NCBI GenBank assembly: GCA_947589325.1 | Contig: CANQAM010000004.1 | Coordinates: 49,122 to 113,121, forward strand | Source: an uncultured Bacteroidales bacterium | GTDB lineage: Bacteria; Bacteroidota; Bacteroidia; Bacteroidales; UBA11471 | DNA length: 64,000 nucleotides | Reading direction: 5' to 3' | Part shown: positions 38,694 to 46,917 of the stretch, in pieces | How positions within the stretch are numbered: position 1 is the stretch's first letter | Layout of the letters: the number at the start of each line of letters is the position of its first letter | Notes under the pieces: model-generated | The model's database searches: none | What the model was told of the DNA's origin: nothing | What the model saw: only the letters and a program-made list of their open reading frames with translations | Translations under genes and position numbers: made by a program

Positions 38694-40712
38694 ATGGACA
38701 AACAATATAAAAAATTAGGATGGCTCGCAGTTTTATTGCCAATAATGGGAATATTCTGTTCTTGCAATTTTTTAGATGTAGATCATTATTTCGATGATAC
38801 ATTGAAATACGACTCGGTGTTTTCTTCACAGCTGAATCTCGAAAAATATCTTTGGGGTGCAGCAGGAGAACTTCCCGATGAAAGCGCCATCTTCGGAAAC
38901 GATGTAATTCCGGGAGTAACGGCCGGAGATGAAATTTTCACGCTCATGCACGACGATCTGTTTCACGGAAAGGCGCTGACACTCGGTGAGGTAAATCCGT
39001 CGAATCTGTGTGGCATGGATTCGTGGACCCCGGCTTACAAAGTCATCAGAAAAGCCAACATGATTCTGGCGCGAATAGACGAATGCAAAGACTTGTCTTC
39101 GCTTCAAAAAACCGAATTGATAGGATACACCCATTTTCTACGGGGATATGCTTACAGTTTCATTCTTATGAACTACGGTCCCGCAGTCATTCTCGGTGAT
39201 GAAGTTTTCGACAATAACCAAGATGCTGAATATTACGAACGGCAGCGCAGCACATTCGATGAGACGGTAGAATATATCTGTTCCGAACTCGAACTGGCCG
39301 CCCAAAACATTCCAGAAGATGTACCTCTCGTAAATTTCGGACGTCCCAGCAAAGGCGCAGCATACGCATTGATAGCGCGTATACGGCTTCATGCAGCATC
39401 GCCTGCATTTAACGGCGGAAGTGCGGCATACCGCTATTTCGGTTCGTGGAAGCGGAAATCGGACGACGTATATTATGTATCACAAACATACGACGAAGGG
39501 AAATGGGCTCTGGCCGCTGCAGCCGCCAAACGGGTAATGGATATGAACCGCTACCAATTGCATACGGCCGAAAAGATCACTTCCGGTCAGGGCAGTTCGA
39601 CAGATGTAACTCCTGCCCTTCCGGAAGGTGTCCCGACAGCAGATTTTCCCAATGGAGCCGGCAACATAGACCCATTGAAATCCTACGCCAACATGTTCAA
39701 CGGGACGACCTATCCCGTCCAAAACAAAGAACTCATTTGGGGAAAATATTCCGATGGAATAAGAGAATTTACGCGCCAGTCGTTCCCCCTCTACATGGGA
39801 GGGTACAATGCCATGTGTCTGCCGCAGAAAATTGTCGATGCTTATTTGATGAGAGACGGAAAAACGATTGAAGAAGCTCAATCGGCCGGTGAATATACCG
39901 AAGAAGGGAACGCGCGAAGAGCAGACAATTTTTCGGGATATTCTCTTCCACGAGGAACATACAATATGTACATCAACAGGGAAATGCGTTTCTATGCCTG
40001 CGTAGGCTTCAACGGCTGCGTATGGCCCGGAACTTCCTGCTCAAATACTAATTACCGGAATCAAACCGTATATTATTACACCGGTGGAAATGCAGGGCCG
40101 CAAACAGCGACCTCCTCGAATAGTCCCCAGAACCAATGTGTTACCGGATATGTGTTGAAAAAATACATTCACCCCGAAGACAACTGGTACAACGGCGATG
40201 GCTCGACCCGTGTAAACAAAATCTTCCCGATTATCCGGTATGCCGAGATATTGCTTTCTTTTGCCGAGGCAGTCAATCATTTGACCAGCCCCCATACCGT
40301 AACACTGGAAAGCGGACAGACCTACACGCTGTCGCGCGATATGAATCTGAACGAGATGCTGTCGGCATTCAATCAGGTGCGCTATCGCGTAGGCCTGCCG
40401 GGATTGAGAGAAGAACAATACGCAACCGAGGAGGCAATGGACCAACAAATAAAAAGAGAACGCCTCATTGAATTTCTCTGCGAAGGACGCCGCTTCTACG
40501 ACGTGCGCCGCTGGGGAACCTATGAGGAGGAGGAAAACAAACCGATGACAGGAATGAACGTCAATGCCACTTCGGCGGGTTACTATCAACGCACCATATT
40601 GAATCACGCAGATTACAGAAACCGTGTCGTAGACAAAAAAACGGTATTCCTGCCTATTTCCCGAGACGAAACGTTAAAGAGCAGACTGTTGGATCAGAAT
40701 CCCGGCTGGTAA
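38694..40712 (+). CDS. susD: SusD/RagB-like surface glycan-binding lipoprotein
   Basis: 672 aa. Lipoprotein signal with Cys at CSCNFLDVD. The all-helical TPR-containing SusD fold is recognised by LRGYAYSFILMNYGPAVIL, YALIARIRLHAASP and the C-terminal IKRERLIEFLCEGRRFYDVRRWG. It captures glycan and closes over the SusC barrel. It follows SusC by 27 bp. Confidence 0.96.
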   Translation: MDKQYKKLGWLAVLLPIMGIFCSCNFLDVDHYFDDTLKYDSVFSSQLNLEKYLWGAAGELPDESAIFGNDVIPGVTAGDEIFTLMHDDLFHGKALTLGEVNPSNLCGMDSWTPAYKVIRKANMILARIDECKDLSSLQKTELIGYTHFLRGYAYSFILMNYGPAVILGDEVFDNNQDAEYYERQRSTFDETVEYICSELELAAQNIPEDVPLVNFGRPSKGAAYALIARIRLHAASPAFNGGSAAYRYFGSWKRKSDDVYYVSQTYDEGKWALAAAAAKRVMDMNRYQLHTAEKITSGQGSSTDVTPALPEGVPTADFPNGAGNIDPLKSYANMFNGTTYPVQNKELIWGKYSDGIREFTRQSFPLYMGGYNAMCLPQKIVDAYLMRDGKTIEEAQSAGEYTEEGNARRADNFSGYSLPRGTYNMYINREMRFYACVGFNGCVWPGTSCSNTNYRNQTVYYYTGGNAGPQTATSSNSPQNQCVTGYVLKKYIHPEDNWYNGDGSTRVNKIFPIIRYAEILLSFAEAVNHLTSPHTVTLESGQTYTLSRDMNLNEMLSAFNQVRYRVGLPGLREEQYATEEAMDQQIKRERLIEFLCEGRRFYDVRRWGTYEEEENKPMTGMNVNATSAGYYQRTILNHADYRNRVVDKKTVFLPISRDETLKSRLLDQNPGW

Positions 40713-40736
40713 TGTAATCATTAAAATATTACTATC

Positions 40737-41681
40737 ATGAAAAAATTATTGAATATGACTTTTTGTGCCGTAGCCATTATGGCTATGGCCGGGTGCAATG
40801 AAGACGCGCAATTTGAAGGAGAATTATATAAAAAGGTAATTTATCTGTTAAGCAACAATGATTATACGTTTCAATCCGTATTCGAGTTGGGGAAGGAAAG
40901 CACCGGATATGTAAGCATCTGCTGCGGAGGCACTGAACATATAAATGCCGATGTAACCGTAGAATTGGAACCGGACGACGAAATACTTGCCCAATACAAC
41001 AAAATAAACTACGACATAGAGGAAGACAAGTTTGCCAAAGTATTGGATCCGGAGAAATACAATATTCCATCTTTCAAAACCGTATTGACAGCCGACAATG
41101 AAGACAATTATGCTTTGCTGCCTATCACGGTCAATCCCGATGGATTGAGCCCGGACTCGTCATACATGATTCCTCTGCGAATAAAAAGCACTTCGAATTA
41201 CGAAATCAACACCGATAAACAGAGCGTATTGTTCCAAGTCATTATCAAAAATAAATACGCAACCATGGAATCTGCGACCTACTATCAGACGACAGGGTCA
41301 GAGGTGCGGGAAACAAGTTCTGGAAATCTCGCCAGTGGAACGTCTATAACGCGGTGCGTCGTCCCTCTCAGTAAAAATCAGGTGCGAATATTTGCCGGCA
41401 CTCACAGCTATACGCCGTCAAACGTAACACGGGAAGAAATAGACAAATATGCCTTGATACTGACCATCAACGACGACAATTCGATAAGCATCGCTCCGTA
41501 TGGCAGCATAGAGGTCGAAATGCTCGGCGGCGCAACAGACAATTATTTCTATATCGATGACAAGAATCGATATATATTTGCGCTCCACTACCGCTACAAG
41601 GATACCGTAAGTGTAAACGGCACATCGGAAGAGTGCTGGATATCCACCGAAGAAAAATGTATCCGAGACAGAATATCCTGA
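40737..41681 (+). CDS. SusE-position lipoprotein (DUF1735/DUF4361-like)
   Basis: 314 aa. The lipoprotein signal ends in AGCNED (Cys20), again with acidic residues typical of surface export. An N-terminal DUF1735-like Ig domain (ELGKESTGYVSICCGG, VTVELEPDDEILAQYN) is followed by a DUF4361-like region. Relatives lie next to SusD in mannan and host-glycan loci and act as surface glycan-binding proteins. No catalytic motif is visible. It is the last gene before a perfect terminator. Confidence 0.84.
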   Translation: MKKLLNMTFCAVAIMAMAGCNEDAQFEGELYKKVIYLLSNNDYTFQSVFELGKESTGYVSICCGGTEHINADVTVELEPDDEILAQYNKINYDIEEDKFAKVLDPEKYNIPSFKTVLTADNEDNYALLPITVNPDGLSPDSSYMIPLRIKSTSNYEINTDKQSVLFQVIIKNKYATMESATYYQTTGSEVRETSSGNLASGTSITRCVVPLSKNQVRIFAGTHSYTPSNVTREEIDKYALILTINDDNSISIAPYGSIEVEMLGGATDNYFYIDDKNRYIFALHYRYKDTVSVNGTSEECWISTEEKCIRDRIS

Positions 41682-41705
41682 CGTTAAATTTCACCCATCT
41701 ATTTT

Positions 41706-41740
41706 ATGAGCCTAAAATACCATTTTTAGGCTCATTTATT
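41706..41740 (+). terminator. Terminator of the SusC/D operon
   Basis: A perfect 12-bp stem (ATGAGCCTAAAA / TTTTAGGCTCAT) with a 6-nt loop is followed by a T-rich stretch. Confidence 0.92.
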
Positions 41741-41765
41741 TTATAATTGTCGATAGATTTCAAAG

Positions 41766-41773
41766 TACCTTTA
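41766..41773 (+). promoter_or_regulatory. Probable -7 box for the GH92-GH30-GH3-GH43 operon
   Basis: TACCTTTA is a one-mismatch match to TAnnTTTG, 19 nt before the ATG at 41793 and just after the terminator. The shared upstream element is not found here. Confidence 0.45.
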
Positions 41774-41792
41774 CACCATAATTATTTTTTTC

Positions 41793-44042
41793 ATGCAAAA
41801 GATTTACCGGATTACACTGCTCGCGGCTTTGATTTTTACGACAAATGCATTTGCAGACAAAAAGCCTGTCGATTATGTAAATCCCTATATGGGAAACATT
41901 AGTCACCTGCTGCAACCGACCTACCCTACGGTGCATCTGCCAAACGGTATGCTGCGCATATATCCCCAACGAGGAAATTACACGGAAAGTACGATTCACG
42001 GGCTGCCCATCATCGTCGTCAATCATCGGGAAAACTGCTGTTTCAACCTGTCGGCATTTCAAGGAGAGGAGAGCCGTCTGGCTCCGACAGTATCTACCGA
42101 CTACGACAATGAACAGATAACACCCTATTATTACAGAACCGAACTCGACAAACAACAAGTCAAGGCAGAATTTTCACCAGCCTATCGTGCGGCTATTTAT
42201 CGAATAGAATACCGAGAAGACAAGCCGGCCTATCTCGTTCTCAATTCCGGAAACGGAGAGTTGGAAATAAAGGATAATGTCATAAAAGGCTATCAAAATA
42301 CATGGGGCAACACCAAAGTGTATATATATTTTGAAACCGACACAAGACCTCAAAAATCGGGCGTACTGAAAGGTAATACATTGGATACCGGAAACTCGAA
42401 AATTGCAGGGCAGAATTCGTGCGCGGTTTTCTGTTTCAAAAACAATGCCTGCATAAATGCCAAATATGGCATTTCGTTTATCAGCATCGAACAGGCAAAA
42501 AAAAACATGGACAACGAGATTCCTGATTTCGATTTCGACAAAATACGGAAACAAGGTCGAAAAATCTGGAACAAAACATTAGGTAAGATAATTGTAAAGG
42601 GCGGCAGCGAAAATGACAAATATGTTTTCTATACCTCCTTATACCGTTGTTACGAACGACCCGTCAATATCAGCGAAGATGGATATTATTACTCGGCCGC
42701 CGACCGGAAAGTACATAATGACGGAGGACACGCTTTCTATACCGACGACTGGCTGTGGGACACTTATCGGGCGGCTCACCCGCTGCGCATATTGCTCGAT
42801 GCCGACATCGAAAACGATATTATCATTTCGTTTATCCGTACAGCCGAACAGTCAGACAAGCAATGGTTTCCGACATTTCCGTCGATAACGGGCGATTCCC
42901 GTCGCATGAATTGCAATCATGGGGTAGCCGTCATTGCCGATGCGTGGGAAAAAGGAATACGCAATTTCGATTTGCAAAAAGCTTATGAATACGGACGAAA
43001 GGGTATCGAAGAAAAAACACTCGCTCCGTGGTCGTCGTGCGAAGCCGGACTATTGAATGATTTTTATGCCAAAAACGGATATGTTCCGGCTTTGACTCCC
43101 GACGAAGAGGAAACATTACCGGAGGTCAATCGATTTGAAAAACGACAACCGATACCCGTTACATTGGGAACGGCTTACGACCAATGGTGCTTGTCTCGCA
43201 TCGCTTCGGCTCTGAACAAAAAGGAAGATGCCCGCCATTACCTGAAATGCTCTTACAACTATCGAAATGTTTTCAATTCCCGCACATCGTTTTTTCACCC
43301 GAAAGACAGAAACGGGAATTTCATAGAACCGTTCGATTACCGTTTTTCGGGCGGATTGGGAGCCCGTGAATATTATGACGAAAACAACGGGTGGACATAC
43401 CGCTGGGACGTACAGCATAACATCGGGGATTTGATAGCCCTAATGGGCGGGGCCGAAATGTTCGACCGGAATTTGGACCAGACATTCAACGAATGGCTCG
43501 GTCGCAGCAAATTTGAATTTTATGCTCAATTGCCCGATCAAACAGGCAATGTAGGGCAATTTTCGATGGCGAATGAGCCGTCTCTGCATATTCCATATCT
43601 ATACAACTACGCGGGAAAGCCCTATAAAACCCAAAAAAGAATCCGCGCACTCATACATCAATGGTTCAGAAACGACTTGATGGGTGTTCCCGGCGATGAA
43701 GACGGCGGCGGGCTTTCATCGTTCGTCGTATTTTCCATGATGGGATTTTATCCGGTCACACCCGGGTCGCCTTATTACAATATCGGCAGTCCGTTTTTCA
43801 AAAAGATAAAAATAAAACTGGACAATGGAAAAACATTCCATATCATCGGAAAAAAATGTTCCGAGGAGAACAAATACATTCAATCGGCTACATTGAACGG
43901 AGAAAAATGGGATAAAGCGTTCTTCGGTCATGAACAAATAAAAGATGGCGGAAAACTGAAATTCATAATGGGGAACAAATGCCATACCCAATGGGGAGCA
44001 AATGAAGCGCCGCCATCGGCACTCCCCTATCCAACTGATTAA
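41793..44042 (+). CDS. GH92 family alpha-mannosidase, divergent active-site subgroup
   Basis: 749 aa with signal peptide MQKIYRITLLAALIFTTNAFA. It has the GH92 start (VDYVNPYMGN) and C-terminal landmark (VVFSMMGFYPVTPG). The base region reads GDEDGGGLSSFVVF instead of GNDDCGQMSAWY, and the acid region YDENNGWTYRWDV instead of TEGSKW. The carboxylates are still present, so it is likely active but with a different subsite or linkage from the GH92 at 28026. It leads a five-gene operon whose intergenic gaps are all short (4-15 bp). Confidence 0.9.
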   Translation: MQKIYRITLLAALIFTTNAFADKKPVDYVNPYMGNISHLLQPTYPTVHLPNGMLRIYPQRGNYTESTIHGLPIIVVNHRENCCFNLSAFQGEESRLAPTVSTDYDNEQITPYYYRTELDKQQVKAEFSPAYRAAIYRIEYREDKPAYLVLNSGNGELEIKDNVIKGYQNTWGNTKVYIYFETDTRPQKSGVLKGNTLDTGNSKIAGQNSCAVFCFKNNACINAKYGISFISIEQAKKNMDNEIPDFDFDKIRKQGRKIWNKTLGKIIVKGGSENDKYVFYTSLYRCYERPVNISEDGYYYSAADRKVHNDGGHAFYTDDWLWDTYRAAHPLRILLDADIENDIIISFIRTAEQSDKQWFPTFPSITGDSRRMNCNHGVAVIADAWEKGIRNFDLQKAYEYGRKGIEEKTLAPWSSCEAGLLNDFYAKNGYVPALTPDEEETLPEVNRFEKRQPIPVTLGTAYDQWCLSRIASALNKKEDARHYLKCSYNYRNVFNSRTSFFHPKDRNGNFIEPFDYRFSGGLGAREYYDENNGWTYRWDVQHNIGDLIALMGGAEMFDRNLDQTFNEWLGRSKFEFYAQLPDQTGNVGQFSMANEPSLHIPYLYNYAGKPYKTQKRIRALIHQWFRNDLMGVPGDEDGGGLSSFVVFSMMGFYPVTPGSPYYNIGSPFFKKIKIKLDNGKTFHIIGKKCSEENKYIQSATLNGEKWDKAFFGHEQIKDGGKLKFIMGNKCHTQWGANEAPPSALPYPTD

Positions 44043-44056
44043 TAAAACTGAGCGTT

Positions 44057-45484
44057 ATGAAAACAAAAAAATTTTTCATCGGAATTTTATGTTGTGTGGG
44101 AGTCGTGTGGAATAGTGCTGCCCAACAAATAGAATGGATATACTCTACCGACAGCGAACGGTGGCAGCACGAACGCAATATAACAATCAGCGAAGCTAAA
44201 AATGATGTCAAATACGATGTTTTGATTACGAAATACAAAGAGCAAATCATCGACGGATTCGGCGGGTGTTTCAACGAATTGGGCTGGTATGCACTGAATC
44301 TTCTCGACCCCGATGTCAAGACGCAAGTTCTGAACGCCTTATTCGACCCGACAACGGGCGTAGGCTTTTCATATTGCCGAACGACTATCGGGGGAAATGA
44401 TTTTTCCCGCGACTGGTACAGTCTCAACGAAACGGAAGGCGATTTCAAAATGAAAAATTTTAGTATCAAAAGAGAGAAAGAGGCTCTTATTCCGTACATA
44501 AAATCGGCAATGGAAATAAACCCGAATTTGAAATTATGGGCATGTCCATGGAGCCCGCCTACATGGATGAAAACGAACAAACATTATGCAACCATATCGG
44601 GAGACCACAACGACCTGAAAAAAGAAAACCAAGTCGTGGAAGGCGACCATTTTATACAAAAGAAAAAATACCTCAATGCGTATGCTCTTTATTTGTCGAA
44701 ATATATCGACGCTTACGATAAAGAAGGTATCCATATTTCGATGCTGCAATTCCAGAATGAGCCATACTCCCGCCAACAGTGGCCGACTTGTTTGTGGACA
44801 CCAGAGGCTATGCGCAATTTCATTGCCAATTATTTAGGGCCTCTGTTCAGCAAAAAACATGCCGATGTGGAGTTATGGCTCGGTACACTCAATTGCAACC
44901 GCATGGAAGATGTAAACTATATCATGAACGATTCCATTGTTAGAAAATACGTGCGCGGCATCGGTCTACAATGGGAGGGGAAGGATATTATCGCCGAAAT
45001 ACACCGGAAATACAAAAAAATGAGATTGATGCAAACCGAGAATGAATGTGGCGGAGGAAGTTTCGATTGGGGGGCAGCAGAACATACGTTCGATTTAATC
45101 AGAAAATATATCGGTAATGGAGCTAATTCTTATATGTATTGGAACATGGTTTTGCAAGATAAAGGTACCAGTACATGGGGGTGGAACCAAAATGCGATGA
45201 TCGTTATCGACTCAAAAACAAAGCACGTGAATTATACACCCGAATTCTATGTTATGAAACACCTCAGCCATTTTGTAAAGCAAGGTGCCTACAAAATGAA
45301 AACCATGGGACTCGATGAAAATATGTTGTCATTCAAAAATCCGGACGGTGAAACCATCATCTTTATAGCCAACAAAAAAGATTCGATTCATCAAATGACT
45401 ATCGTACTGAATGGCAAAGTATTGCATTTGAGCCTCAAACCAAAGTCATTCAATACACTGGCAGTAAAACCGATTATTCAATAA
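44057..45484 (+). CDS. GH30 glycoside hydrolase (first of tandem pair)
   Basis: 475 aa, signal peptide to SAAQQ. The TIM barrel with a flanking beta domain matches GH30 (GFGGCFNELGW, CPWSPPTWMKTN). The acid/base is Glu235 in FQNEPYS and the nucleophile probably Glu328 in MQTENECGG. Family members include beta-1,6-glucanases, glucosylceramidases and beta-xylosidases; the subfamily 3-like signature (SPPTWMKTN) favours a beta-glucan or beta-glucoside. It is followed 10 bp later by a paralogue with the same architecture. Confidence 0.92.
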   Translation: MKTKKFFIGILCCVGVVWNSAAQQIEWIYSTDSERWQHERNITISEAKNDVKYDVLITKYKEQIIDGFGGCFNELGWYALNLLDPDVKTQVLNALFDPTTGVGFSYCRTTIGGNDFSRDWYSLNETEGDFKMKNFSIKREKEALIPYIKSAMEINPNLKLWACPWSPPTWMKTNKHYATISGDHNDLKKENQVVEGDHFIQKKKYLNAYALYLSKYIDAYDKEGIHISMLQFQNEPYSRQQWPTCLWTPEAMRNFIANYLGPLFSKKHADVELWLGTLNCNRMEDVNYIMNDSIVRKYVRGIGLQWEGKDIIAEIHRKYKKMRLMQTENECGGGSFDWGAAEHTFDLIRKYIGNGANSYMYWNMVLQDKGTSTWGWNQNAMIVIDSKTKHVNYTPEFYVMKHLSHFVKQGAYKMKTMGLDENMLSFKNPDGETIIFIANKKDSIHQMTIVLNGKVLHLSLKPKSFNTLAVKPIIQ

Positions 45485-45494
45485 ACGAAACGCC

Positions 45495-46913
45495 ATGCAT
45501 AGCAAATTTCTATCACTTATACTTATCGGAGTTGGTATAACCGGCGCTTTTGCCCAAAAGGCGGAATGGAGATATTCCACGCCGAACAATTACTGGAAAA
45601 GCGATAAAAGCGCCAAATGGTCAAACGCACCTCTATCTACCTACGAAACAATATTTATATCGGACGAAAAAGCACAGTACATCGAAGGATTGGGAGGCAC
45701 TTTCAACGAACTCGGCTGGGACGCATTGTGTACATTGCCCGAAGAGAAAAAAAACGATATCATCTATCACCTGTTCAGTAACAAAGAGGCTAACTTCACA
45801 TACTGCCGAATACCTATCGGGGCAAGTGATTTCGGCATGAACTTCTATTCGCTCAACGATGTGGCAGACGATTTCGAAATGATCAATTTCAGTATCGCCC
45901 GAGACAGACATATTTTAATCAAATACATCAAAGAGGCTCAAAAAATACAACCAGACTTGAAAATCTGGGCATCGCCTTGGAGCCCGCCTGCATGGATGAA
46001 AACGAACAACCACTATGCGAGTGAATATGACGAAAGTCCGACAAATCATAACGGGCTGAGTCGGGAAAGGGCGTTGGAACTTCCCACGACAGGATTCAAA
46101 ATGCAACCCGGCTATTTGAATGCCTACGCCCTCTACTTTGCCAAATTCGTCCAGGCATACGGGAAAGAGGGTATCCGTATCGAAGCCATAAACATTCAAA
46201 ACGAACCCTGTTCGACACAAAAATACGCCAGCTGTACGTGGCGGCCGGAAGATATGGCTTATTTCATCGGGAAATTTTTAGGGCCGAAATTTGAAAAAGA
46301 ACACATCGCAACAGAGATATTTTTCGGCACCATCAATCGGGACAATCCGCAATTTACAAGAATTGCGCTCGACGATCCTGCCGCATCGAGATATATCAAA
46401 GGGGTAGGCTTTCAATGGGACGGGAAAGGAGCGATAGGTGCCATTCATAAAGAATATCCGCAGCTGAAAATCATGCACACCGAAGCAGAATGCGGAAATG
46501 GCTCGAACGATTGGAGCGCCGCAGAAAACACCTGGTGGCAGATAAGCCATTATATGCGAAACGGAGCCAGCGTATTTACCTATTGGAACATGATTCTCGA
46601 CCATACGGGTACCAGTCCGTGGGGCTGGAAACAGAACTCGCTGATTACCATAAACACCGAAACCCAAGCAGTCGTGTACAATCCCGAATTTTATCTTATG
46701 AAACATTTATGTCACGATATCATACCCGGCGCTTACCGGTTACAGACCCCCTCCGACAGAGACGATATATTAGCATTTGAAAATCCTGACGGAAAAATCA
46801 TCATTCTGATTGCCAATCGTGATGTACAAGAGAAAAAATTTTCGCTCTCAATAAAAGGCAAGTTTTTGAATTTGCAGATAAAAGGAAAATCTTTCAACAC
46901 CATAACTTTATAA
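45495..46913 (+). CDS. GH30 glycoside hydrolase (second of tandem pair)
   Basis: 472 aa with a signal peptide (to TGAFAQ). It has the same motif set as its neighbour: GLGGTFNELGWDA, SPWSPPAWMKTN, acid/base Glu237 in IQNEPCST and nucleophile Glu330 in MHTEAECG. The two copies are clearly paralogous but well diverged, so the duplication is old and the specificities may differ. The next gene begins 4 bp after the stop. Confidence 0.92.
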   Translation: MHSKFLSLILIGVGITGAFAQKAEWRYSTPNNYWKSDKSAKWSNAPLSTYETIFISDEKAQYIEGLGGTFNELGWDALCTLPEEKKNDIIYHLFSNKEANFTYCRIPIGASDFGMNFYSLNDVADDFEMINFSIARDRHILIKYIKEAQKIQPDLKIWASPWSPPAWMKTNNHYASEYDESPTNHNGLSRERALELPTTGFKMQPGYLNAYALYFAKFVQAYGKEGIRIEAINIQNEPCSTQKYASCTWRPEDMAYFIGKFLGPKFEKEHIATEIFFGTINRDNPQFTRIALDDPAASRYIKGVGFQWDGKGAIGAIHKEYPQLKIMHTEAECGNGSNDWSAAENTWWQISHYMRNGASVFTYWNMILDHTGTSPWGWKQNSLITINTETQAVVYNPEFYLMKHLCHDIIPGAYRLQTPSDRDDILAFENPDGKIIILIANRDVQEKKFSLSIKGKFLNLQIKGKSFNTITL

Positions 46914-46917
46914 TACT

